The position numbers and the translations under genes were made by a program. Under the pieces are notes generated by a model. That model saw only the letters and a program-made list of their open reading frames with translations. It did no database searches and was not told the origin of the DNA. Positions 8,053-16,400 of a stretch of DNA of 64,000 bases are shown here, piece after piece (the first letter of the stretch is position 1; every line of letters begins with the position of its first letter). Source of the DNA: Desulfovibrio cuneatus DSM 11391 (GTDB taxonomy: Bacteria; Desulfobacterota; Desulfovibrionia; Desulfovibrionales; Desulfovibrionaceae); assembly GCF_000430005.1 (NCBI RefSeq), contig NZ_AUCY01000016.1:45698-109697 (forward strand), read 5' to 3'.

Positions 8053-8424
8053 CTATTCCTTGGTTGCCATGTATTCGCGCCAGCCGCCAAAGCTGGAAAT
8101 GTCCGGGTGTTTCACGGCTTCTTCTTTGGGGAACAGAATGCCGTCCACCACGCGCCCGTCTTCCAGGTGCACTGGCCCGCAATACAGGTGTGGGGGTTCG
8201 CCTGCTTCCACACGCTGCCAAATTGCATCGCTCATGCAGTACATTTCACCGGGCACGACAATGCCGCCTTCTTCCACTGCATACATACCGGGGTGCACAT
8301 CACCAATGGTGTGAATGCGGTACATGGGCTTTGTCTTGAATTCACCAAGAAATTCTGCGCCATCAAGGTTCTTGTTCAGCTTCAGGCCGCGCATCAGGGT
8401 TCCGTTTACAAACAACGTTTTCAT
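8053..8424 (-). CDS. Stand-alone allophanate hydrolase C-terminal-like protein (AtzF-C / GGCT-like fold)
   Basis: 123 residues: LFVNGTLMRGLKLN at the start, then YRIHTIGDVHPGM, GGIVVPGEMYCM, EPPHLYCGPVHLEDGR and the end DISSFGGWREYMA. This is the pattern of the C-terminal domain of AtzF-type allophanate hydrolases, which has the gamma-glutamylcyclotransferase-like fold and decarboxylates N-carboxycarbamate. The amidase domain that normally precedes it is absent, and no amidase gene is in the cluster. The ATG at 8424 overlaps the permease stop (ATGA) and has GAGGAAG upstream. Together with the biuret-hydrolase-like protein it points to a biuret/allophanate-type route; the reaction of the isolated domain is inference. 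Confidence 0.75.
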   Translation of the reverse strand: MKTLFVNGTLMRGLKLNKNLDGAEFLGEFKTKPMYRIHTIGDVHPGMYAVEEGGIVVPGEMYCMSDAIWQRVEAGEPPHLYCGPVHLEDGRVVDGILFPKEEAVKHPDISSFGGWREYMATKE

Positions 8425-9989
8425 ATATGTTCTTCCTCGCTATCCACCGGTGTCCAGTCCAGTGGTTCTTTTTGTTTCATGGCAATAAAAGCAAAGGTCA
8501 AGGCCATCATGGTATAGCCCATGGTAACAGGGGGGGTGGCGTTAAGCGCCAGGTGGGAACCGTGAATAAAGCCCACAAAGGAAAGGGCCGCAGCCACGCC
8601 AGAATACACAGCCGCCCAGTTATACCGTTTTTCAATAACAAACACGGCAATGGCACCCAGCATAAGGCCCGCCAGCACTGCGCCGCCGCCCAGGTGTTCC
8701 ATGCCGTAATACAACACGTTGGCAGAAGCGAGCTTGGCTGCGCCAATGCTTTCCACGGTGGCACCAGCAGCGGCAAGGGTGCCGTCCACCTGGCCTTTGG
8801 CCCATTCAGATATATTGGGGATAAGTGCCAGAATAATGGCTGGGGCATGCTTGCGCGGTGTGGCCTGAAAAGCCTGCGCCCCAATAATAAGGCCGATAAA
8901 CAGCAAAATGGGCAAAATGGCTACCAGCGGCACCATGGCAAGCAGGAAGGCGGCAAGACCAAGGAAGCACACCAGCATAATGGAAATGCCTGTGACCATG
9001 GAATAACCAATGCGCCCGCCCACAGCTTTCCAGCCGGGGTGCCCAATGTACACAGCAGGGGGGAAGGGGGACCCCAAGAACACGCCCACAATAGCCCCGG
9101 TGCCATCTGCCAGCAACACTTTGCGCAGGTTGAAGTTGTCGCCTGCGGCCGCAGCAGATTCCACGTTGTTCATGGCTTCAGTAAAGTTGTAAATACCCAG
9201 GGGAATGGCGGTTACCAGCAACGGCCACAAGTCGCTCAAGGGAATGCTGATCACGTCGGAAGAAAAGGAAGGCAGGTTAATGCTGATGTGCTTCATGGCC
9301 TCGCCCACCTTGGTAGGCACCATAATGTCGCTATAGCCAAGGAAGGTCGCTCCCCAGGCCAGCACACTGCCCACCAGCACCACCATAAGGCCACCCGGGA
9401 TATTGAAGGGCATACGTACATTGCCCATCCAGGAAAGCATGATAATGGCAAAGCAGATAAGGGCTATCCATGGTTCCTGAAACATCTGGAAAGCCGGGCG
9501 CATGGAAATGAAAGCCACGGAAACCCCGGCAAGGGTGCCCAGCATGGCAGCACGCGGTGTGTACTTACGAATGGTGGGGCCAACAAACACGCCGCACAGT
9601 ACAATAATACCGGTGATCATGGCCCACACAAGGCCAAGCCGCCAGGAAAGAATGGGGTCGCCTGTGCGCAGGTAGGTGGGTAGCATAACCAGAAACACCA
9701 CAATAAACATTTGCGGCACACTGGGGCCGTACGGCAGGGCCGTTACGGTGTCGCGCCCTTCACGTTTGGCCAGGTCCCAGGCAAGCCAGGCATAAAACAG
9801 GTTGCCAAGGGGCAAGGCAATGCCCAGGGCAGGCAAAATACGACCGAACACAATGTTTTCCGGCAGGCCAACCACCCCAAGGGCAAGACCTGTAAGGACC
9901 AGAGTATTCAACAGGACGTTGGTGAACAGCCCGGAAAAGGCATTCAAATCTCCAGCGCCCCACAATGACGGTTTAAACGTTGAAGCCAT
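8421..9989 (-). CDS. NCS2/AzgA-like membrane permease
   Basis: 522 residues, strongly hydrophobic with about 12-14 predicted membrane spans. It has the family look of nucleobase-cation symporters related to AzgA and xanthine/uracil permeases: TALPYGPSVPQMF, then GIYNFTEAMNNVESAAAAGD, where the acidic residues of the substrate site lie, and GSPFPPAVYIGHPGWKAVGGR. First gene of the operon: GGAGG lies before the ATG at 9989, with a good promoter further upstream. It should import the compound broken down by the following genes in the inner membrane. NCS2 proteins carry purines, pyrimidines and related ureides, so the exact substrate is open. Confidence 0.85.
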   Translation of the reverse strand: MASTFKPSLWGAGDLNAFSGLFTNVLLNTLVLTGLALGVVGLPENIVFGRILPALGIALPLGNLFYAWLAWDLAKREGRDTVTALPYGPSVPQMFIVVFLVMLPTYLRTGDPILSWRLGLVWAMITGIIVLCGVFVGPTIRKYTPRAAMLGTLAGVSVAFISMRPAFQMFQEPWIALICFAIIMLSWMGNVRMPFNIPGGLMVVLVGSVLAWGATFLGYSDIMVPTKVGEAMKHISINLPSFSSDVISIPLSDLWPLLVTAIPLGIYNFTEAMNNVESAAAAGDNFNLRKVLLADGTGAIVGVFLGSPFPPAVYIGHPGWKAVGGRIGYSMVTGISIMLVCFLGLAAFLLAMVPLVAILPILLFIGLIIGAQAFQATPRKHAPAIILALIPNISEWAKGQVDGTLAAAGATVESIGAAKLASANVLYYGMEHLGGGAVLAGLMLGAIAVFVIEKRYNWAAVYSGVAAALSFVGFIHGSHLALNATPPVTMGYTMMALTFAFIAMKQKEPLDWTPVDSEEEHI

Positions 9990-10030
9990 GGTGAACCTCC
10001 GTTGTGGCGAATTGCCATTTTGTATTTCTT

Positions 10031-10059
10031 TTTGTATTCATCGTTGTATACAATGTCAA
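10031..10059 (-). promoter_or_regulatory. Promoter with TTGTATACAA operator for the ureide operon
   Basis: On the minus strand: TTGACA (10054-10059), a 17-bp spacer and TACAAA (10031-10036). The perfect palindrome TTGTATACAA (10044-10053) fills the spacer just behind the -35 box, so a bound repressor would block polymerase. TTGTATACAA is typical of GntR/FCD regulator sites, and a gene for such a regulator closes the cluster at 2165-2833. The permease ATG follows at 9989. Confidence 0.75.
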
Positions 10060-10259
10060 GAAGAAACAGAAAACCTCTGTATTCCCTTCAGGTTATTCTG
10101 CAAAAAAGCATTGTGCCACAATAAATTGAAGTACCATTGAACACAACGTTGCGTGGTATGCATAGCCCCCAGAGGGTACTTTTTAAACTTGCACGCCCAC
10201 CTAGTTGCCACCCGCTTTTCTTCTGGTCATAGCTCGGCACTTCTGGCACCATACAGGGC

Positions 10260-11834
10260 ATGCAATACAATTACTCCCCGCGCATCCATTACTTTTTGCG
10301 CTTCATCATCGGCGGTCTTGTGCTTGGGCTTTTGTGTGCCGTTATCTTCACCAGCCTGTTCTTTACCCACGACCATATTCAGGCGGCTGTTCTTCTTGTG
10401 CAAAGCAACGTTGTAGGATTTGTCGGGCACTATTACCGCGTAGGCATTGCTCTGTATGTGCTGTTCGTCGGCTCCATCATTTTTCTGGAAAACAAAAACC
10501 CGGACAGTACCATGGCCTGGCTTGTGGTGCTTGCCCTGCTCCCAGTTTTAGGCTTACTGTGCTATTGGGTTATTGGCCCTGACCTGCGTTATTATAGCCG
10601 TAAAAAACAGCTTGCAGCACCCGGCGGAAAAAAGGCAAAACATGCCCAAGCCGAAGAATACAAGCGCTCTTTGGGCAATAAAACGGCTGCCCTTATTTAC
10701 GGCAGCTCCCTTGCCCCAGTGCATGCAAACTGCCGGGTAACCCTGCTTGTAGACGGGAAAGAAACGTACGACGCCATGCTGGAAAAAATACAGCAGGCCA
10801 AAGAATATGTGCTGTTTCAAACCTTTATTATTGCCAACGACGCCATTGGCGAAACCTTTAAAAAGGCCTTGGCCCAGAAAGCGCGGGAAGGCCTGACCGT
10901 GTGCTTGCTATACGATGCTGTGGGCAGTTGGAAAATTAGCCGCAAGTCGGTGGAAGAACTGCGCAAGGTTGGGGTGTTTGTGCAGGCCTTTCTGCCTGTG
11001 GCCTTCCCCATGCTGCGCGGAGCCAACTACCGAAACCACCGTAAAACACTGCTGGTGGACAATGAATTTGGCTTTATGGGCGGCGTCAATATTCGTGAAT
11101 ATTACCTGCAAAACAATGGGGGGCAACTGCCCTGGCGGGATACGCACTGTATGCTGCAAGGCACCGCGGTGCACAACCTTGTGGAAACCTTTGTGGAAGA
11201 CCTTACCCTGTGCGGTGCCCCCCCTGCCCTGCTCAAGAAAATTACCCAAAGCACGCAGCGCCAGCAAAACAACACCCCCGGTACAAGCCAGGTGCAAATA
11301 GCCCACAGTGGCCCCAATAGCCATTGGGATTGTATTAAAAAAGCCTATTTTTCCCTGTTTACCAGTGCCACAAAAAATTTATGGATAACATCCCCCTACC
11401 TTATTCCCGGTACAGCCTTGCAAGAAGCGTTGTGTACTGCCGCCTTACGCGGGGTGGACGTGCGCATTCTTATTCCCGGCGAACCCGACCACCCCATGGT
11501 GTTCTGGGCCAGCCTGCATTCCTGCGAAGAACTGTTGCGGGCCGGGGTGCGCATTTACCAATATCCCCCCAACCGCTTTATTCACGCCAAAACAATTGTA
11601 TGTGATTCTGCCGTGTACTCTGTTGGCACAGCGAACCTTGACACACGCAGCCTGAGCATTAACTTCGAATCACAAACATTCATGTACGATGCAGACCTTG
11701 CCAAACAAGGGGAACAGCTTTTTCTTGCAGATATTGCCAACGCCAAACAACTGCACTTTGCCCAGTGGACAAAACGCCCGTTATGGCACAAAGTTCTGGA
11801 AAACATTGGCAAGCTCATTTCGCCCATGGCGTAA
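10260..11834 (+). CDS. cls: Cardiolipin synthase (phospholipase D family)
   Basis: 524 residues. Two hydrophobic segments fill the first 110 residues, then SLGNKTAALIYG and two PLD HKD motifs: NHRKTLLVDNEFGFMGG near residue 259 and FIHAKTIVCDSAVYSVG near residue 440. It joins two phosphatidylglycerols into cardiolipin and glycerol at the inner membrane. The ATG at 10260 has no convincing ribosome site, but the membrane start fits the family. It is divergent from the permease operon across a 270-bp gap that holds that operon's promoter. Confidence 0.92.
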   Translation: MQYNYSPRIHYFLRFIIGGLVLGLLCAVIFTSLFFTHDHIQAAVLLVQSNVVGFVGHYYRVGIALYVLFVGSIIFLENKNPDSTMAWLVVLALLPVLGLLCYWVIGPDLRYYSRKKQLAAPGGKKAKHAQAEEYKRSLGNKTAALIYGSSLAPVHANCRVTLLVDGKETYDAMLEKIQQAKEYVLFQTFIIANDAIGETFKKALAQKAREGLTVCLLYDAVGSWKISRKSVEELRKVGVFVQAFLPVAFPMLRGANYRNHRKTLLVDNEFGFMGGVNIREYYLQNNGGQLPWRDTHCMLQGTAVHNLVETFVEDLTLCGAPPALLKKITQSTQRQQNNTPGTSQVQIAHSGPNSHWDCIKKAYFSLFTSATKNLWITSPYLIPGTALQEALCTAALRGVDVRILIPGEPDHPMVFWASLHSCEELLRAGVRIYQYPPNRFIHAKTIVCDSAVYSVGTANLDTRSLSINFESQTFMYDADLAKQGEQLFLADIANAKQLHFAQWTKRPLWHKVLENIGKLISPMA

Positions 11835-11874
11835 CCAATGGGCCAGACTCCACTGTTACTATAAAGAAGGTTCT

Positions 11875-12168
11875 ATGCGTCAGTTCTTTCTCATTCTATG
11901 CAGCACGCTTCTGTTGCTTGCAGCATGTTCCCCGGCTCCCCAAAACGCTACCAGTTCAATGCAAAACCGGGAAAATGCACCGGCCCAGCAGCAAGCAGGG
12001 CTTGCCAACCCGGCTTCCGTGTATTGCCAGCAGCTAGGGGGCACCTCCATTCCGGTGGAAACACCCGAAGGCATTTATAGCAAATGCCGCCTGCCCAGCG
12101 GTGAAATTATTGAAGAGTGGGTTCTGTACCGCCGCAACCACCCTGCCACCAATGGCACAACGCAGTAA
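11875..12168 (+). CDS. DUF333 lipoprotein
   Basis: 97 residues. The N-terminus FLILCSTLLLLAACSP carries a lipobox ending at Cys18, followed by a Gln/Ala/Asn-rich linker. The C-terminal half has NPASVYCQQLGG, YSKCRLPSGEIIEEWVLYR, the signature of the DUF333 family (E. coli YoaF and 'putative hemolysin' entries). Function is unknown in the family. AAGAAGG precedes the ATG at 11875. It lies 40 bp after cls and may be read with it. Confidence 0.85.
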   Translation: MRQFFLILCSTLLLLAACSPAPQNATSSMQNRENAPAQQQAGLANPASVYCQQLGGTSIPVETPEGIYSKCRLPSGEIIEEWVLYRRNHPATNGTTQ

Positions 12169-12392
12169 GTTTCCGCACTCGCCGCCGCAGCCTTTGGCAC
12201 TCATCAAAAATTGCGGCGCAGCACCGCACAGGCCCTACGCCGCCACATCTTTGCTCCACCTCTACTACCGCGTACACTCCACCCTGCGGGGGCTCGTCTT
12301 TCTTGTTCTTGCTCTCGTCAGTACCACTGCCAACATCCCCTTGCGCCTTGCGCTCTAATTCTTCCAGGGCAGCGGCCTCGGCTATACCTTCC
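12169..12392. other. Gap between convergent genes, no gene called
   Basis: About 220 bp between the DUF333 gene (+) and the secreted-protein gene (-). On the minus strand a frame shifted relative to the secreted-protein gene stays open through this stretch and reads as a charged tail (REGIAEAAALEELERKAQ), which may be a frameshifted C-terminal extension. No terminator hairpin stands out. Confidence 0.4.
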
Positions 12393-13145
12393 CTATAGCG
12401 CACTCTCCGGGGCAACGGGGGTCTCCGCAGGGACAAAAACGTCATTTTCAAAATACCCGGTGCTGCAATTGCCCTGGTCGTAGCCAACAACAATCCCTTT
12501 GAGAAAAGACAGGCTGTAATGGCACGTGTAATAATAATCATCAAGAGCTTCACTGCGCAGCACAGTGCGCGAATAGGTTTTTATGACCTTGCCATTATGC
12601 AGCGTTTCACTGCTTGTGAGTTTTTTCATGTCTACATACACTTGTTCTTCCGTCTTCCCAACGTAAGTAGACAGCCAGTCTGCAAAAGAGGCTTTGCGCC
12701 TCATCCCGCTTGCGGCTTTGCCCTGCGGCTTGATTTGGTTGACAACACGGGCAAAAGCTGCGGGAATCACATGGTTAGGTACAGGAGCAGAGGCAGCCAC
12801 TTCGCCATAGGCTTTGTTGCCCACGCCTGCGGGGCAGTTGGTGGACCAGCCTTCAATAACATTGGGGGCGCTGTTGGCAAAGGCAAAGGCCACTTTACAA
12901 TCTGTGGTTTCCTTAGGGGCCTTCCAGCGCAGAACAGTGTAGCCTGGGTATGTTGTTACCGTGTCAACTGGCGCACCAAACGTTTTTTTAAGCCAGGCCA
13001 AATCTTTGGTACGCAATATTGTGTCCAGTTCATCGGCAATGGTTTTGTAACGCATACCATTTGCCGGTGCTGCCATGGCTGCACCAGCCAGCATCAGCGT
13101 AGAAAGAACAGCAAGTGCCACTAAGGCTTGAAGTGTAAAACGCAT
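12393..13145 (-). CDS. Secreted protein of unknown function
   Basis: 250 residues from the ATG at 13145, which has AAGGAAT upstream; the longer frame has no ribosome site. Residues 1-25 form a Sec signal peptide (LVALAVLSTLMLAGAAMA, cleavage after AMA). The mature part has four cysteines (TDCKVAF, WSTNCPAG, YTCHYSL, QGNCSTGY), suited to disulfides in the periplasm. I do not recognise the family. It carries the segment KDLAWLKKTFGAPVDT, reminiscent of small repeats that act as lipoprotein-assembly-type domains, but that is not strong. The frame ends at PESAL, while a neighbouring frame continues with a charged tail. Confidence 0.75.
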   Translation of the reverse strand: MRFTLQALVALAVLSTLMLAGAAMAAPANGMRYKTIADELDTILRTKDLAWLKKTFGAPVDTVTTYPGYTVLRWKAPKETTDCKVAFAFANSAPNVIEGWSTNCPAGVGNKAYGEVAASAPVPNHVIPAAFARVVNQIKPQGKAASGMRRKASFADWLSTYVGKTEEQVYVDMKKLTSSETLHNGKVIKTYSRTVLRSEALDDYYYTCHYSLSFLKGIVVGYDQGNCSTGYFENDVFVPAETPVAPESAL

Positions 13146-13482
13146 GTTTATTCCTTTATGGGGGGGTGTAGCCGTTATTGCCCTGGCTACTACTTGAGGG
13201 TAACAGCAATGAACCTGTGCACACTCATGGCATGGCAAGGCTGCCACAGTAAGCTTGCGCCGCCATGGTGTAAATCTATAGCAATTCAACCCGCATGGCA
13301 AATGTCTCATGCAGGTAATGGGCTTGCAGCACATACTATCGCCGCAGATAGGCTTGAAACTGCCTTGTTGTCCCAAATTTTATTGACACACTTTTCTACA
13401 AATCTATTGCAAAAAAAATTAAATGTGCTTATAAAAACTATACAGATGTATATGCACATTTTACTATCCAAGTGAGATTATC
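13146..13482. other. AT-rich upstream region of the RTX-like gene
   Basis: Divergent spacer between the secreted-protein gene and the RTX-like gene. The last 110 bp are A/T-rich and include TTGACA at 13383-13388 without a good -10 at normal spacing. AAGTGAGATTATC precedes the ATG at 13483. A promoter for the giant gene is expected here but I cannot place it firmly. Confidence 0.35.
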
Positions 13483-16400
13483 ATGGAAGCCCAAACAAAC
13501 TCGGCATCTTTCGTTCTTGTTACTGCCCCCAAGGCGGGCGAAAATGTTGTTTTGGAACGCCCCCAAACACATACCTATAAATTGGCTATGGACTTTACCT
13601 CTGCCAGCTTTGTGCGCAGCGAAAATAACCTTGTTATTGAAACTGACCAGGGCGGCAAAGTTACTCTTACCGATTACTTTGTGGTGGGTGAGGGAAGCCA
13701 GTTGCCAGATTTTGTGCTTGCAGACGGACAAACCGTAGCTGGCAGTGATTTTTTGCGGGCACAGTCGCCTGACATGGACATTGCAACAGCCGCAGGCCCT
13801 TCGGCTGCTTCCCAAAGCAGCGGCCTTGGCGACTATGATGCTGATGCTGGCAACCTGCTTTCCGGTGTAGACCGCCTGGGCAGCCTTACCGGGCAAACGG
13901 ATGCCACCGCCAGCGCACGCCTTGCAACCGCCACAGGCGAAGGGTTGTTACAGCCAACTGCCACAACAGAAGATGCACCAACCCCTACACCAGGCCCTAC
14001 ACCCGGCCCTACACCCGGCCCTACACCCGGCCCGACACCCGGCCCTACACCAGTGCCCCCCCCACCTGCCATTGAAGGCCGCGCCGTGCTGTTTAAAACA
14101 GATGCCGACGCAGGAGAAAGCGTAAACTTCCGCCTGGTTGGAGAAAACGGGAATACAGTGGACCCCAATGCCGCGGTGACCATTACCGACAAAAACGGCT
14201 ATTTCATTCTGCCCCCGACCATGAACGCAGACGGCAGCCTTACCCTGAGCCTTTCTCCGGCTGGTATTGCGGCCCTTGCAGCTTCCGGCGGTGCCAACAT
14301 TTATGACTACCTGACCATTACTGTAGACGGCCACACTTACACCATGCAGGTTGTGGTAAACCAGGACGGCCAATACGATTCTGCCACCGAAGACGCCCTG
14401 CTGCCCGAAGGGTACACCATGGCAGACTCCAGCCGGGAATGGCAAACTGAATCCGGCGGTAAAGGTTCCGGCACCCGCGCAGACAGCGCAGGCGCTAACG
14501 AAATTTGGTATTCCGCAAAAGCAGGCGACGCCCTGGTGTTTCAGGGCACACTGAACACGGGCGACGGTGCAGACTCCATTCACATTCAAGGCAACGACAA
14601 AGCCCTGCAAGACGCATCTATTACTGCTGGTGCAGGCGCTGATGTTGTGGATATTACAGGCAGTGTCAATACCAGCACCGTGGACCTTGGCGCTGGCGAC
14701 AACTCCCTGACCATAAACGGTGCAGTGCTTGCCAGCTCTGCCATAAAAGCTGGTGCAGGCGCTGATGTTGTGGATATTACAGGCAGTGTCAATACCAGCA
14801 CCGTGGACCTTGGCGCTGGCGACAACTCCCTGACCATAAACGGTGCAGTGCTTGCCAGCTCTGCCATAAAAGCCGATGCAGGCAACGACACGGTTTCCAT
14901 TACAGGCGACCTGGACAAACTTTCCAGGGTTACTCTTGGCGAAGGAAACAACGCCCTGACAGTTGGCGGCATTTCCAGCGGCACCATCACCGCTGGCAGC
15001 GGCAACGATGCCCTGAACATTACCACCCTCAATTCTGGCACTGTCAATTCTGGCGCAGGTGACGACTCCATTACTCTTGGCAGCACAACAGGCGGCAGCC
15101 TCAACACAGGGGAAGGGGCTGACAGTGTTACCATAGCAGGAACTGCCGCAGGCACCATTAACCTTGGCAATGGAGATAACGCCCTGACCATTGGAGGCAA
15201 CTCCGTTGCAGCAATCATCGCTGGCACAGATAATGATTCTGTTACCATTCAGGGTTACTCCGGCAACATCATGAACCTTGGCGACGGAGACAACCAAATT
15301 ACCGTTACTGGTTCTGTCTCTGACGACATCACAACTGGAACAGGGAAAGACACTCTTACTCTTGCCGTGTTAAGCACTGGAGTGGTGAACACCGGGGCTG
15401 GAGACGATGCAATATCTATTACAGATATATTTCCCGGTGCCACACTCAAAGCAGGAGAAGGAAATGACAGCGTAACCGTAGCTGGCATTTCTTATGGTGG
15501 CACCATTGACCTTGGCAATGGTGACAACACCCTGCTTATGAAAAAAGATTCCAAAACAAATATCACCGCCCTGGAAGGTGACGACACTGTAACGATTCTT
15601 GGTAGTGTTACAAAAGCCACTTCTACTATTGACCTTGGCAACGGGAACAACACACTAACCATTGGTGGCAGTTCTACTGGTGCCGTCACCACTGGCAGCG
15701 GTAGTGACAACATTAAGGTCTATAACAACACTGGCACCATTAATGCCGGGGCTGGTAATGATACCGTTGTGGTAAGCGCCTACAACCAAGGCACCGTTAA
15801 CCTTGGTGAAGGCAACAACGAACTCTATGTATACACCGCTTCCACTGGCACAATTACCGCAGGCAGTGGCAACGACAAAGTATATATTGCCACCGGCAAC
15901 ACCTCAGGCACCATCAACCTGGGTGACGGCGAAAACACGTTGAGCATGTCTGGCAATAGCAGTGCCAACATCACTACGGGAATGGGCAATGATTCGGTGG
16001 ATATCAGCGGCTCTTCCAGCAATGTCATTACCCTGGGTGAAGGCAACAATACGTTGAACATTGGTAGAGGGGCCAGCATTACAGGTGTTTCCACCGGGTC
16101 CATAACCAGCGGCAGCGGCAACGATTCCGTTACCATTTTTGGCGAAGGCATCACCACAGGCAGCATGAACCTAGGGGACGGCGCAAACCAGCTTACCATA
16201 AAAGGCACAGTTAAAGCCAACGTCACCACAGGCAGCGGCAATGACAGCCTGAACATTGCCTCCCTCGCTTCCGGTACGGTTGATGCTGGTGCAGGTAATG
16301 ATTCCATTGCCCTTGGCAGCATGACAGGTGGCACCCTGAACGCGGGCGAAGGTGATGACAGCGTGGCCGTGGCAGGCACTGCCACAGGCACCATTAACCT

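Noticed and set aside
13383..13411. TTGACA upstream of the RTX-like gene as a complete promoter
   Set aside because: No acceptable -10 box lies 16-18 bp downstream, so it was not called as a promoter.
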